Source: a virus
Virus record (IMG/VR): IMGVR_UViG_3300044843_000293
Coordinates: 1 to 44,607 of that record
Direction: 5' to 3' (one strand)
Length of the DNA stretch: 44,607 nucleotides
Part shown: positions 7,534 through 14,436 of the stretch, one piece after another
Position numbering within the stretch: position 1 is the stretch's first letter
Layout of the letters: every line of letters starts with the position of its first letter
Notes under the pieces: model-generated
What the model was told of the DNA's origin: nothing
Seen by the model: the letters and a program-made list of their open reading frames with translations, nothing else
Databases searched by the model: none
Made by a program: the position numbers and the translations under genes

Positions 7534-7821
7534 TCAGGCCATCGGGCCGCCACGACCGCGCTGCATTACCTCGGCGATGAAACCGCCGCCGCCGCCCTCG
7601 GATTCCATCTCCTCGCCCTCCTCCTCCTCCTCATAGCCACGCTCAGCCATCTTCTTACCCTTCGACTTCTTCTCGTAGCCGGGAATAGCCATGCCATCAA
7701 TCTCGATGAACTCAGCTTTACCGTTCTTGCCGAGGACAATCGTCGCCATCGTCTGGAACGCTTCGCCTTCCTTCAGATTCTCGGGAATCTCAACGCCTTC
7801 GGGGAGAGTAAAACTCGGCAT
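7534..7821 (-). CDS. acidic glycine-rich small protein, function unknown
   Basis: This 95-aa protein starts with a short folded part (MPSFTLPEGVEIPENLKEGE, MATIVLGKNGKAEFIEIDG), then a lysine-rich piece (YEKKSKGKK), then an acidic block (YEEEEEGEEMESE) and a GGGGG run near the end. Such low-complexity acidic tails are seen in small head-associated phage proteins. It lies between the HNH gene and the small structural genes. Function is unknown. Confidence 0.6.
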   Translation of the reverse strand: MPSFTLPEGVEIPENLKEGEAFQTMATIVLGKNGKAEFIEIDGMAIPGYEKKSKGKKMAERGYEEEEEGEEMESEGGGGGFIAEVMQRGRGGPMA

Positions 7822-7851
7822 ACGGGGAGCATCAGATTATGGGGTGCGATG

Positions 7852-8619
7852 TCAAGGCATTACCGACTGCGGAACCTTGTCGCTCTTAATGAGGTTCTCC
7901 AACGCTTCCAACGGCTGGAGATTGGTCCAATGACTCAAGCCTTTTACCTCATCGGAAGTACGACCACTAGCCAATGGTATGCGATGATCAACATGCCAGT
8001 GCGAGCCGTAATTATCCCAAGTCATTCCAGGCTTAAACTGCCTCTCCAAATGCTCGCGAAGGAAATCAGGAGTACATCCAACAATCTCGAATGTAGATCC
8101 GCGACGAGTCTTTTTGCTTCCGAGATACGCACGGATTGAACCGCGAATCGCATCCTTCAGTCGGAATATCGGATCTGAGCGACGTTTCTCGCGGAGTTTC
8201 TCCGTCAACTTTGCGCGATGAACTTTGCCGTACTTTCTGGCCCACGCTCTTGTTTTCTCGCGATTCGCGGCGCGGTACTCGTTCTTTTGTTTCTTCAGAT
8301 GCTCGGCGTTTTCCTTTTGGTACTTTTTGTGAATCTCACGCATTTTTTCCCTATTGCTTGCGTAATATCCCCTAGCCGCTGCTTTGTAATACTCCGCATT
8401 CTTGAGATACTTTTCAGCCTGCTTCACGCGGATCGTCTCAGCGTTGTCGGCCATGTACTTGGCCAACCTCTCCTTATCAGCAGCCATCTTCTCAGCAAAA
8501 CGCTCGGGCGTTAGCCACTGATACCGCTTGTTTCCCTGCGGATCTTTCCATGTGTATCCCCAGCAGACCATTCCATCTGATTCGCGTACGTCGCCACGTT
8601 TTGGTTCATCTTGTTCCAT
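7852..8619 (-). CDS. free-standing HNH endonuclease (likely homing)
   Basis: I take the ATG at 8619 (255 aa) because the longer frame starts with TTG inside a terminator. The first 160 residues are a highly charged helical region with repeated N-R-E-K/K-Y-Q-K patterns (YYASNREKMREIHKKYQKEN, EYRAANREKTRAWARKYGK). The nuclease core is at about residues 207-250: HWHVDHRIPLASG, then LSHWTNLQPLEALENLIKSDK. The H-N-H pattern and spaced Asn fit HNH homing nucleases that sit between phage genes. It is inserted between the capsid gene and small structural genes, downstream of the capsid terminator. Confidence 0.8.
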   Translation of the reverse strand: MEQDEPKRGDVRESDGMVCWGYTWKDPQGNKRYQWLTPERFAEKMAADKERLAKYMADNAETIRVKQAEKYLKNAEYYKAAARGYYASNREKMREIHKKYQKENAEHLKKQKNEYRAANREKTRAWARKYGKVHRAKLTEKLREKRRSDPIFRLKDAIRGSIRAYLGSKKTRRGSTFEIVGCTPDFLREHLERQFKPGMTWDNYGSHWHVDHRIPLASGRTSDEVKGLSHWTNLQPLEALENLIKSDKVPQSVMP

Positions 8620-8654
8620 GCGATGTGAAAATAGACGCATCAACTGAACATGGC

Positions 8655-8689
8655 AACAAAAAATCCGCAAGCCTTTCGACCTGCGGATT
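8655..8689 (-). terminator. intrinsic terminator of the capsid transcript
   Basis: On the minus strand, AATCCGCA (8682-8689) pairs with TGCGGATT (8662-8669) and is followed directly by TTTTTTGTT. It lies 21 bases after the stop of the major capsid gene and before the HNH gene, so it can insulate capsid expression from the downstream genes. Confidence 0.75.
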
Positions 8690-8710
8690 CTTGCGTATTT
8701 GCTGGGCTTT

Positions 8711-9958
8711 TCAGCTACAAATGATCTGGGTTAAACTGCCTGTGCAACGCCGGAAAATAATCGTCATTCCTTGGTTCGTGAACACTGGCTCCACGGCATG
8801 AACGAACTCAGCGTAGTGCTGACCCTTCTTCTCCAGAGGATCGGCGCAATCCACATCGAGCTTGTACGCGCCAGTCACCCACTGCCACTCGCCCATGTAG
8901 TTGGTCGGCATCCAGCTCAAGTCGCCAACACGGTTCACGGGGCGAACGATATGGCTCTTGATGACGTACGGAGTCGGCACGAACGCACCTTCGTACAAGG
9001 CGGTCGTCCAGCTCGGGTTGACACTGAACACAGTACCCTTAGTGCCAGACGAGCTGGTGAAGGGCTGGATGAGCGTGTACTTGCCGCCAGCGTAGCTGAA
9101 GCGGGGCGGGAACAGATTCGGAATGTGGCGGAAGTTCTTGATGACCCGATTCGCGCCAATCCGCTTGAGCAGCTCGGCACCCGGACCAGAACCCATATCG
9201 GCGAAGCGCAGATCCTCGCGCAGCGCGGCATTGTTCTGAGCGATACGCTGAGAAGCCTCCAGGCCGATGTAGAGCGGGAACACCGGACCATCGCTAGAGT
9301 AGCTGATGAAACCGGAGCTATCGGGATTCGTCGCGCCATTGCGGATCAGCGTGGCAGCAGCAACATCGAGCATCTCCTGAGTCAGCTCGGAGGTAGCCTG
9401 ATTCAACGCCTGACCAACCGAACCAGTCTGAATCCAGGGCAACTCGTTGATACCGCTCGGAATCGTCTCCACCTGAGTGAAGGACGAGTCGGCCACCGCC
9501 TTGATGGCGTACTTGGCGAACATGTTCTGATAGCGAGTCTCCCACGAACGCTGAGCGCGGATCGAGAGCTTCTCCAAGTACACACGCAGGAACGCCTCGA
9601 CGCGATGATCGAAGGTCAGATCGTCCTTACACAGGAGCGGACCCTTGAGGGCGAAACGCTCAGGCCCCCAAGTGACAGCGTTGAATCCGACCGGAACGTC
9701 ATTGTAGGTGACATCGCAAGCACCACCGTTATCGCCGGGGTTGCCGGACGCGAGGGTGATGGCGGACCACTCCTCAGCCGCAGTCGGCTCGATGGAGGTG
9801 GTGTTGAACGAGGTCTGGGTCAGACCCGTACCCTGAGGATACTCGCCGCGCTCAATGAGGTTGAGCCACATCGAACGGTACGAGGCGCGTTTGTAAACGT
9901 CCTGCGCGAGCGACTCGGTAGCCACCGCGAAGGCGTTAAAGACATTGGGACAAGACAT
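8711..9958 (-). CDS. major capsid protein (candidate)
   Basis: This 415-aa protein starts MSCPNVFNAFAVATESLAQDVYKRASYRSMW and contains an alpha/beta body with WSAITLASG, YNDVPVGFNAVTWGPERFALKG, a long helix with LRVYLEKLSIRAQRSWETRYQNMFAKYAI, and a late MGEWQWVTGAYKLDVDCADPLEKKGQHYAEFVHAVEP block. It has the size, composition and layout of major capsid proteins in environmental short-tailed phages, and no better candidate exists in the window. It has its own structured leader and terminator, fitting a very abundant product. It is encoded opposite to the portal and scaffold genes. Confidence 0.75.
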   Translation of the reverse strand: MSCPNVFNAFAVATESLAQDVYKRASYRSMWLNLIERGEYPQGTGLTQTSFNTTSIEPTAAEEWSAITLASGNPGDNGGACDVTYNDVPVGFNAVTWGPERFALKGPLLCKDDLTFDHRVEAFLRVYLEKLSIRAQRSWETRYQNMFAKYAIKAVADSSFTQVETIPSGINELPWIQTGSVGQALNQATSELTQEMLDVAAATLIRNGATNPDSSGFISYSSDGPVFPLYIGLEASQRIAQNNAALREDLRFADMGSGPGAELLKRIGANRVIKNFRHIPNLFPPRFSYAGGKYTLIQPFTSSSGTKGTVFSVNPSWTTALYEGAFVPTPYVIKSHIVRPVNRVGDLSWMPTNYMGEWQWVTGAYKLDVDCADPLEKKGQHYAEFVHAVEPVFTNQGMTIIFRRCTGSLTQIICS

Positions 9959-10153
9959 GATGAGTAAAATTTCAACCGACGTTTACCGACATCGGTAGGC
10001 CATCAATTCCACCACACGGTGGCTGATAATCCTACCTCCTTTGCGGAGCGTCATTGCCGCTTAGACAGTTTTGCGATGGCTGACCAAGCCGCCGCCTTGC
10101 TTAGGGTCGATGCGCGCACTGACGCATAAGAATGTCTACTAAGTCAATCAGAA
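9959..10153 (-). other. 195-base non-coding leader region before the capsid gene
   Basis: There is no convincing gene here. On the minus strand a 24-codon frame from an ATG near 10059 runs across the hairpin and stops before the capsid start; I see no support for it. AAAGGAGGTAGG (just upstream of the hairpin) looks like a strong Shine-Dalgarno sequence but has no start codon at the right distance. The region probably carries the capsid promoter and leader. Confidence 0.4.
9994..10036 (-). promoter_or_regulatory. structured 5' leader hairpin of the capsid gene
   Basis: A 43-base three-tier stem is seen. GGTAGG (9994-9999) pairs with CCTACC (10031-10036), ATCA (10002-10005) with TGAT (10024-10027), and CCACC (10009-10013) with GGTGG (10018-10022), closed by a four-base loop. 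That is 15 Watson-Crick pairs with small internal loops. It begins about 36 bases upstream of the capsid start codon, on the transcript side. It may stabilise the mRNA or control translation; either is inference. Confidence 0.5.
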
Positions 10154-10678
10154 TTAGTAATTGGCCTCAAACTCATCGGTCAGCTCCGACTGCTCTGCCA
10201 TGTAGCTCTTGTATCCACAAAGTAGGCCAAGTTTGTGAGGTTGAATGATATGCTCCTTCGCGATAACTCCACGGAATGTGTACGGACCTGGGAAGGTTCC
10301 CGTCATCAGAGCGTAGAAATCCACCCCGTCGGTTTTCGATCCTTTGCGCGCATCGACCAATAGCTTTCCATTGTCGTACTTGGTCGTTTTTACATCGATG
10401 CGAAATCCCGGCGGTGGCGGGACAAGCGCGTCATAGAGCGGATGCGGAGGATTACGATCCGTATCCAGATCAGGATAAACATTGAACAGCTTGCAGAAAG
10501 CTAGTTCTCCACAAATCCCCTCAAGATCGACCGTATGCGGATCTTCCGCGCTGATCTTCAGGTTCACCACATTGAAATATCGATTCTTACCATTTCGATT
10601 CTTGGCTACGAAATGGGCGAGCTTACGCTCCGCTGTTGATAGAGAAATACTTTGACCAATTTTGATTTTATTTAACAT
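10154..10678 (-). CDS. PD-(D/E)XK-like nuclease
   Basis: I choose the ATG at 10678 (174 aa); longer frames run into the GC-rich spacer. Visible catalytic-type residues are Glu58 in GICGELAFCKLF, Asp83 in LYDALV and D95-V-K97 in GFRIDVKTTKYDNGKLLVDARK, the order expected of a PD-(D/E)XK nuclease core. The later part has DGVDFYALMTGTFPGPYTFRGVI. It may cut host DNA or take part in packaging or recombination. It lies between the small-terminase-like and capsid genes, which favours a DNA-maturation role, but this is inference. Confidence 0.6.
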   Translation of the reverse strand: MLNKIKIGQSISLSTAERKLAHFVAKNRNGKNRYFNVVNLKISAEDPHTVDLEGICGELAFCKLFNVYPDLDTDRNPPHPLYDALVPPPPGFRIDVKTTKYDNGKLLVDARKGSKTDGVDFYALMTGTFPGPYTFRGVIAKEHIIQPHKLGLLCGYKSYMAEQSELTDEFEANY

Positions 10679-10856
10679 GGTCAAAAAGGTGGAAAATTTT
10701 TGAGGGGGGTATCGTAAACGAAGCCCACCCCCAAAGGGGGCCTCCCCCCTAGGCGTCCAACCTCCTGCCACCCCCTAGGAAAAACAATCCTTTTCTACCA
10801 TAAGCAAAACTCATGCAGACTATCACTTTCCCTGTGATGCACAAGGTGTGTTATAT
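10679..10856. other. 178-base spacer with C-runs/G-runs and a direct repeat
   Basis: There is no gene. The spacer has a CCCCCAAAGGGGG hairpin (10728-10740), a GGGGGG run at 10704-10709, and CCCCCTAGG twice (10745-10753 and 10771-10779, 26 bases apart). The minus-strand transcript would contain at least four G-runs. The hairpin could end the small-terminase-like transcript; the spacer may also carry the promoter of the nuclease gene. Confidence 0.5.
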
Positions 10857-11300
10857 TCACTTGTCAGGCTGTTCGTTCACGACTTGCACCTCCGCGATTC
10901 GGTCGGGCATTGAACCTAGCAGATTGATGGACACACTCGCTTGTTCCCCTTGTTCCGACCAGCCAAACACAAGCGCCGATCGCTTTGCCACACTGCCCAG
11001 AATAGTCTCTCTCACGCTTTCGTCTTTTATCCCGTCCAATGCGTAGGAATCGATGCGTTCAAGCGTACTTGCGGCATCGGCCGCTAGTTTGGAACGGACT
11101 AAAGCCGATAGACTTTCTAGGGATTGAGTTTCTTTAGTGGAAACTATGTCACGCATCCCCTTCCTGAACTTCGTCCAGTCGTCCCGTGAAGCTTTAGACT
11201 GCAGAGTTGACTGAACTATTCCCGTTTCGTCTGAAATCGCTTTCCATGACTTTCCGGCCAAGTACAAAGTCTTAGCCTTTTCCCATTGCTTCTCTTTCAT
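10857..11300 (-). CDS. small terminase subunit-like DNA-binding protein
   Basis: This 147-aa protein is counted from the ATG at 11300; a GTG at 11426 would add 42 residues. The N-terminus is a helix-turn-helix: KAKTLYLAGKSWKAISDETG, then IVQSTLQSKASRDDWTKFR (about residues 7-47). It is followed by a long helical stretch (LSALVRSKLAADAASTLERID) and a C-terminal tail. An N-terminal HTH with central oligomerisation helices is the layout of phage small terminases, which recognise the packaging site. It is far from the large subunit gene, so a regulator is an alternative. Confidence 0.55.
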   Translation of the reverse strand: MKEKQWEKAKTLYLAGKSWKAISDETGIVQSTLQSKASRDDWTKFRKGMRDIVSTKETQSLESLSALVRSKLAADAASTLERIDSYALDGIKDESVRETILGSVAKRSALVFGWSEQGEQASVSINLLGSMPDRIAEVQVVNEQPDK

Positions 11301-11455
11301 GCCAAGTACCTTGCAATCCAAGGCACTGTTTCGCAATCCTTCCTTTTCGCTCCCTTTCACTTCACCAGGCGTTCCGCTCTCAAAAATTTTCCCCTCGTTT
11401 TCCCCAATGAAACCGACCCTTTTCACTCTCTCTCAAAAATATTTTTACTTTTCTT

Positions 11456-11484
11456 TTGACTTCTTTTTCCGTTTCCACTAGTCT
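11456..11484 (+). promoter_or_regulatory. putative promoter of the early plus-strand block
   Basis: TTGACT (11456-11461) is followed after 17 bases by TAGTCT (11479-11484): a perfect -35-like box with a weak -10 box at ideal spacing. It lies in the divergent region between the minus-strand block and the first plus-strand early gene. A start about 7 bases downstream would coincide with the GTG at 11492. The region 11301-11455 upstream is T/C-rich on the plus strand and has no other clear signal. Confidence 0.4.
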
Positions 11485-11491
11485 GTCCGCC

Positions 11492-11599
11492 GTGAAAAGC
11501 ACCCTGCGTCAAAAATTCCTTAGCCTAGCCTTTCAGGCCTTGGCATATGCTGTCGTTTCCTACGCTTTCTTCCTCGTTTTCTTCCGTTCCCAATTCTAA
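11492..11599 (+). CDS. 35-aa single-pass membrane peptide
   Basis: A GTG-started frame encodes a basic N-terminus (KSTLRQKF) followed by a hydrophobic segment LAFQALAYAVVSYAFFLVFF and FRSQF. It is the first possible gene of the early block, just after the putative promoter, and ends 20 bases before the next start. A tiny membrane peptide made first could inhibit a host process, but its existence rests only on topology and position. Confidence 0.4.
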   Translation: MKSTLRQKFLSLAFQALAYAVVSYAFFLVFFRSQF

Positions 11600-11619
11600 C
11601 CCTCAACCGATCAAATCCC

Positions 11620-12291
11620 ATGAACGTTCACCTAACTCTCAAATCATCAAACGTCAAAACCGGCCCTATTCCGGTTTCAACGTCGGCCGCCGATACCTGC
11701 CCGGAAGCCTGCCCATTCAAGAAAGACGGTTGCTATGCTGACTCCGGACCGCTTGCGCTTCATTGGTCTAAAGTGACAAGCGGTCAACGCGGTTTTGATT
11801 GGTCCGCCTTCCTGTCCAAAGTCCGCTCTTTCCCAGCTGGTCAATTATGGCGGCATAATCAGGCGGGTGATTTACCGGGTGTTGGTGATTCAATTGACGC
11901 AACCGCACTAGACGAACTTGCAACCGCCAACACCGGCAAACGCGGTTTTACTTACACCCATAAACCGTTGACACCCGACAATCTGTCCGCAATTCGGACC
12001 GCCAATGAGCGCGGTTTCGTTGTCAATCTGTCCGCCAATTCGGTGTCGCATGCTGACACCCTTGCCAAGACAGGCCTCCCGGTTGCGGCCGTTGTCCCTC
12101 AGGACAGCGCGGACCGTTTCACCACACCCGATGGAAACCGCGTAGTTATCTGTCCGGCCCAAAGGGTTGACGGGATATCCTGCAACACGTGCCGCCTATG
12201 CGCGAAAGGAAACCGTGGGTTCATTGTCGGTTTCAAGCCACACGGAACGGGTGCCAAACGGGTGCAACGCATCACAACGGCCGGAAATTGA
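11620..12291 (+). CDS. Cys-cluster phage protein (DUF7227-like), function unknown
   Basis: This 223-aa protein starts at an ATG preceded by CGATCAAATCCC. It has an N-terminal CxxxCx6C cluster (Cys27, Cys31, Cys38 in TCPEACPFKKDGCYA), a middle part with QLWRHNQAGDLPG, TYTHKPLTPDNLSAI and GFVVNLSANSV, and a C-terminal CxxCxxC cluster (Cys188, 191, 194, with Cys178 nearby). This layout resembles a family of uncharacterised phage/plasmid proteins; a metal or iron-sulfur site is likely. Middle motifs recall proteins that act on tRNA or nucleotides, but I would not assign a reaction. Confidence 0.7.
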   Translation: MNVHLTLKSSNVKTGPIPVSTSAADTCPEACPFKKDGCYADSGPLALHWSKVTSGQRGFDWSAFLSKVRSFPAGQLWRHNQAGDLPGVGDSIDATALDELATANTGKRGFTYTHKPLTPDNLSAIRTANERGFVVNLSANSVSHADTLAKTGLPVAAVVPQDSADRFTTPDGNRVVICPAQRVDGISCNTCRLCAKGNRGFIVGFKPHGTGAKRVQRITTAGN

Positions 12292-12305
12292 CGGTCCGCT
12301 TCAAT

Positions 12306-12321
12306 CTATCCGAAAGGGTAG
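12306..12321 (+). promoter_or_regulatory. GAAA-tetraloop hairpin between early genes
   Basis: CTATCC (12306-12311), GAAA and GGGTAG (12316-12321) form a six-pair stem (one G-U) with a GNRA loop, in the 88-base spacer between two Cys-rich genes. A similar GGGTAG/CTATCC pair occurs at 13383-13400. Confidence 0.4.
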
Positions 12322-12379
12322 GTTGACGCGTCTCTTCAATCTCAATCTCAATCAATCAAAACTCAATCCATCAAATCCA

Positions 12380-12613
12380 ATGATCAACCGATACCCCGGC
12401 CAATGCGTCCAATGCCACGAATACGTTCCCTCAGGCTTAGGCACCGTCACCAAACGCAACCGCGCATGGCGCATAGACTGCAACGCATGCACCGGCCGCA
12501 TGCCCGAAAACTCCGGCCTGGTCTGCGTCAAGACTTCATCCGGTTGGACTGGCACGCGCAATGCGCGCGGCCGTTGCGAAGACGCGCCATGTTGCGGGTG
12601 CTGCTCTTTCTAA
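12380..12613 (+). CDS. 77-aa zinc-ribbon-like Cys-rich protein
   Basis: It starts at the ATG at 12380, preceded by CATCAAATCCA. It has CxxC pairs in QCVQCHEYV (about residues 9-12) and DCNACTGR, and a terminal CGCCSF with further cysteines nearby, so it probably binds zinc. The middle contains GTVTKRNRAWRIDC. Small Cys-pair proteins of this type are frequent among early phage genes; the function is unknown. Confidence 0.65.
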   Translation: MINRYPGQCVQCHEYVPSGLGTVTKRNRAWRIDCNACTGRMPENSGLVCVKTSSGWTGTRNARGRCEDAPCCGCCSF

Positions 12614-12645
12614 GTCTCAATCCCAACGAATCCAAATCAAATCCC

Positions 12646-12984
12646 ATGTTATCCAAATCCCAAGAAATCCAAATCCTCAGTGATGCCGCAGATAAATTAG
12701 GCTCCAGCTCCTATTGTGGCGCGTGGCTCCGTGAACAAATCCCATTCATCGAATCCGATATTCGCTCGGACTTCGCGCCGGGAATTCTAGCCTCCGCATC
12801 AATTCAGGATTGCGCGCGCCGTTGCGCGGAAATGCGCGCCGATGCCATGCGTGAGCGTGACAAAATCATTTCCGATGCGCGTAAGGAAGCCGATCAAATC
12901 CGCGCGCAAGCGGTACGTTTCAACGAACTGCAACGGGACGAACTAAAGCGAACATTGAAGGCTATCCTTTCCCGAATCGATTGA
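12646..12984 (+). CDS. 112-aa helical protein, function unknown
   Basis: It starts at the ATG at 12646 after AAATCAAATCCC. The first half has LSDAADKLGSSSYCGAWLREQIPFIESDI; the second half is a long charged helix (MRADAMRERDKIISDARKEA, then QLQRDELKRTLKAIL-like residues) likely to be a coiled coil. The in-frame extension upstream overlaps the Cys-rich gene and has no supporting start. No family is recognised. Confidence 0.6.
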   Translation: MLSKSQEIQILSDAADKLGSSSYCGAWLREQIPFIESDIRSDFAPGILASASIQDCARRCAEMRADAMRERDKIISDARKEADQIRAQAVRFNELQRDELKRTLKAILSRID

Positions 12985-13063
12985 TTCCCCGCGAGACGCT
13001 ATCGGAAACGGTGGCCTCCGGCGGGTAATCAATTCCGGTTCCCGAATCAAAAGCACAAAATCC

Positions 13064-13336
13064 ATGCAAGCAATCCACTCAAAGTATCTACCCGCCACCA
13101 ATTCACGCGGTTCACGCATCAAGGCCGCGTGTGAACGTGGCTCCGTGACAATCCCGTATCCTCACGAATTATCGGGCGACGAATGCCACCGGGAAGCGGT
13201 TCGAAAACTCGTTGCGCGTTTCTGCGCGGAGGATTTCAAGTCCTATCAAACCCCGATTGAATCGAATCCTTGGAACCGCTCTTTCGCAACTGGCTCTCTA
13301 CCCGACGGTTCCTGCGCTCACGTCTTCACTGTCTGA
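13064..13336 (+). CDS. 90-aa conserved-type phage protein, function unknown
   Basis: It starts at 13064 after CACAAAATCC. Motifs HSKYLPATNSRGSRIKAACERG, VTIPYPHELSGDECHREAV and NPWNRSFATGSLPDGSCAHV follow a pattern I recall from uncharacterised proteins on phages and plasmids, usually near small early genes. It is a compact mixed alpha/beta protein with no catalytic motif visible. Confidence 0.65.
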   Translation: MQAIHSKYLPATNSRGSRIKAACERGSVTIPYPHELSGDECHREAVRKLVARFCAEDFKSYQTPIESNPWNRSFATGSLPDGSCAHVFTV

Positions 13337-13382
13337 ACTTTGACCTATCCTCCGCGCGCCATGCCGCAAGCGTGACGCGAAA

Positions 13383-13400
13383 GGGTAGGCCAATCTATCC
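13383..13400 (+). promoter_or_regulatory. intergenic hairpin
   Basis: GGGTAG (13383-13388) can pair with CTATCC (13395-13400) around GCCAAT, just before the CAATCAATCC leader of the next gene. It repeats the elements of the hairpin at 12306-12321 in reverse order. Confidence 0.35.
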
Positions 13401-13415
13401 GCAATCAATCCAAGC

Positions 13416-14018
13416 ATGAAAACCATTCACCAAGTCATTCACGAAATCCAATTCTTCGACCCTGCCGTCCGCGCATTTGACGCGCATGATCTACCGCAAT
13501 CCGTCCGCGCGTACCTGCACCATAACTACCGCATGGACGCGCGCCTGACGGACGATGAGCAGCAACTTGTTGAAACCTCTTTCGAGCATTTCGCCGACAA
13601 CCTCCGCGAAGCATTTCAGGACGATCCTCGCCCGGACGCAACTCGCTTCTATCTGTTCGACGACCTCAGCCTTTACGTCCGCAGCAATGCCGGACCGGAA
13701 CTCTGGGCCGACGCGCAGGTATTTGTAGTGGAACGCATTCTCCCCAACATGCGCCTGACGCGCCTTGAAGCGGACTTGATGCGCGAAATCGGAATGGACG
13801 ATCAGGTCAGCGAGGTCCGCGACGACTTTTTCTCGGCCTTCGCGCATGTCCTGCACCGCGATTGCGGCATCCCGCATTGCGACGCGCGCGAACACTGGAA
13901 CGCCTGGAGCCGTCAAGCTCCCGATTCGCTGACAGAGAGCCTAGAACTAGGCGGCGGCGAATCAGGCCGCGCCGAAGGCCTTCGTTTCGCGTCCGAATAC
14001 ACCGTCACCAACGCCTGA
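13416..14018 (+). CDS. 200-aa protein, function unknown
   Basis: It starts at 13416 after CAATCAATCCAAGC. This acidic, helical protein has DLPQSVRAYLHHNYRMD, VETSFEHFADNLREAFQDD, a TRFYLFDDLSLYVRSNAGPE stretch, and HVLHRDCGIPHCDAREHWNAWS near residue 160. The last 30 residues are glycine/serine-rich. No family or catalytic motif is recognised. Confidence 0.6.
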   Translation: MKTIHQVIHEIQFFDPAVRAFDAHDLPQSVRAYLHHNYRMDARLTDDEQQLVETSFEHFADNLREAFQDDPRPDATRFYLFDDLSLYVRSNAGPELWADAQVFVVERILPNMRLTRLEADLMREIGMDDQVSEVRDDFFSAFAHVLHRDCGIPHCDAREHWNAWSRQAPDSLTESLELGGGESGRAEGLRFASEYTVTNA

Positions 14019-14023
14019 ATCCA

Positions 14024-14281
14024 ATGAAAACCCATACCCCTGGCCAATGGCGTCTCGATCCTCACGGTTGCAATGACTCACCTGCAATCGTCCGTGTTTT
14101 CGCTTGTGGCGACTCGGAGCCGATAGCTGTTCCTATCAATTCAGGATTCGATGCTTTGCCGCTTATGTCATGCGCGCCTGACTTACTCTCCGCTCTCGAA
14201 CGCTTGGCGCATCCAATGGCCGACGACGACGACCTAGACTACGCGCGCGAAATCATCAAGAAAGCGAAAGGCCAGCTATGA
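14024..14281 (+). CDS. 85-aa small protein, function unknown
   Basis: It starts at the ATG at 14024, six bases after the previous stop and preceded by GAATCCA. It starts THTPGQWRLDPHG, a pattern common in small phage proteins, continues with VFACGDSEPIAV and a helix SAPDLLSALERL-like region, then an acidic DDDDLDYAREIIKKAKGQL. Its stop overlaps the next start (ATGA). Function is unknown. Confidence 0.65.
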   Translation: MKTHTPGQWRLDPHGCNDSPAIVRVFACGDSEPIAVPINSGFDALPLMSCAPDLLSALERLAHPMADDDDLDYAREIIKKAKGQL

Positions 14282-14415
14282 AAGTCTATTGGACGGCATT
14301 TTACGGAAGGAGTGAATACACGTTTCAAGGTCGCAACGCCAAGCGTGACGCGTATCGACTGGTCAAACGATTCGGTGGGCGTGTGGTTCGTGAAATCATC
14401 AAATCCCACGAATAA
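14278..14415 (+). CDS. 45-aa basic small protein
   Basis: The ATG at 14278 overlaps the previous TGA. The 45-aa product starts KVYWTAFYGRSEYTFQG and ends in a basic helix with KRDAYRLVKRFGGRVVREI. Stop/start coupling supports it. It may bind nucleic acid, but no family is recognised. Confidence 0.5.
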   Translation: MKVYWTAFYGRSEYTFQGRNAKRDAYRLVKRFGGRVVREIIKSHE

Positions 14416-14436
14416 ACCGCATCCGCGCATCAAATT

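Noticed and set aside
8771-9967. 398-codon open frame on the plus strand opposite the capsid gene
   Set aside because: Its composition (many R, H, V, no domain) is that of an antisense shadow of a GC-balanced gene, and the minus-strand frame is a convincing capsid protein with leader and terminator.
10036-10060. Small peptide start with an AGGAGGT near the capsid leader
   Set aside because: There is no start codon at normal spacing after the AGGAGGT, and the 24-codon frame lies across the hairpin with no other support.
11301-11426. 42-residue N-terminal extension of the small-terminase-like protein from a GTG
   Set aside because: The extension is Gly/Glu-rich with no domain, and the ATG at 11300 directly precedes the HTH; kept only as an alternative.
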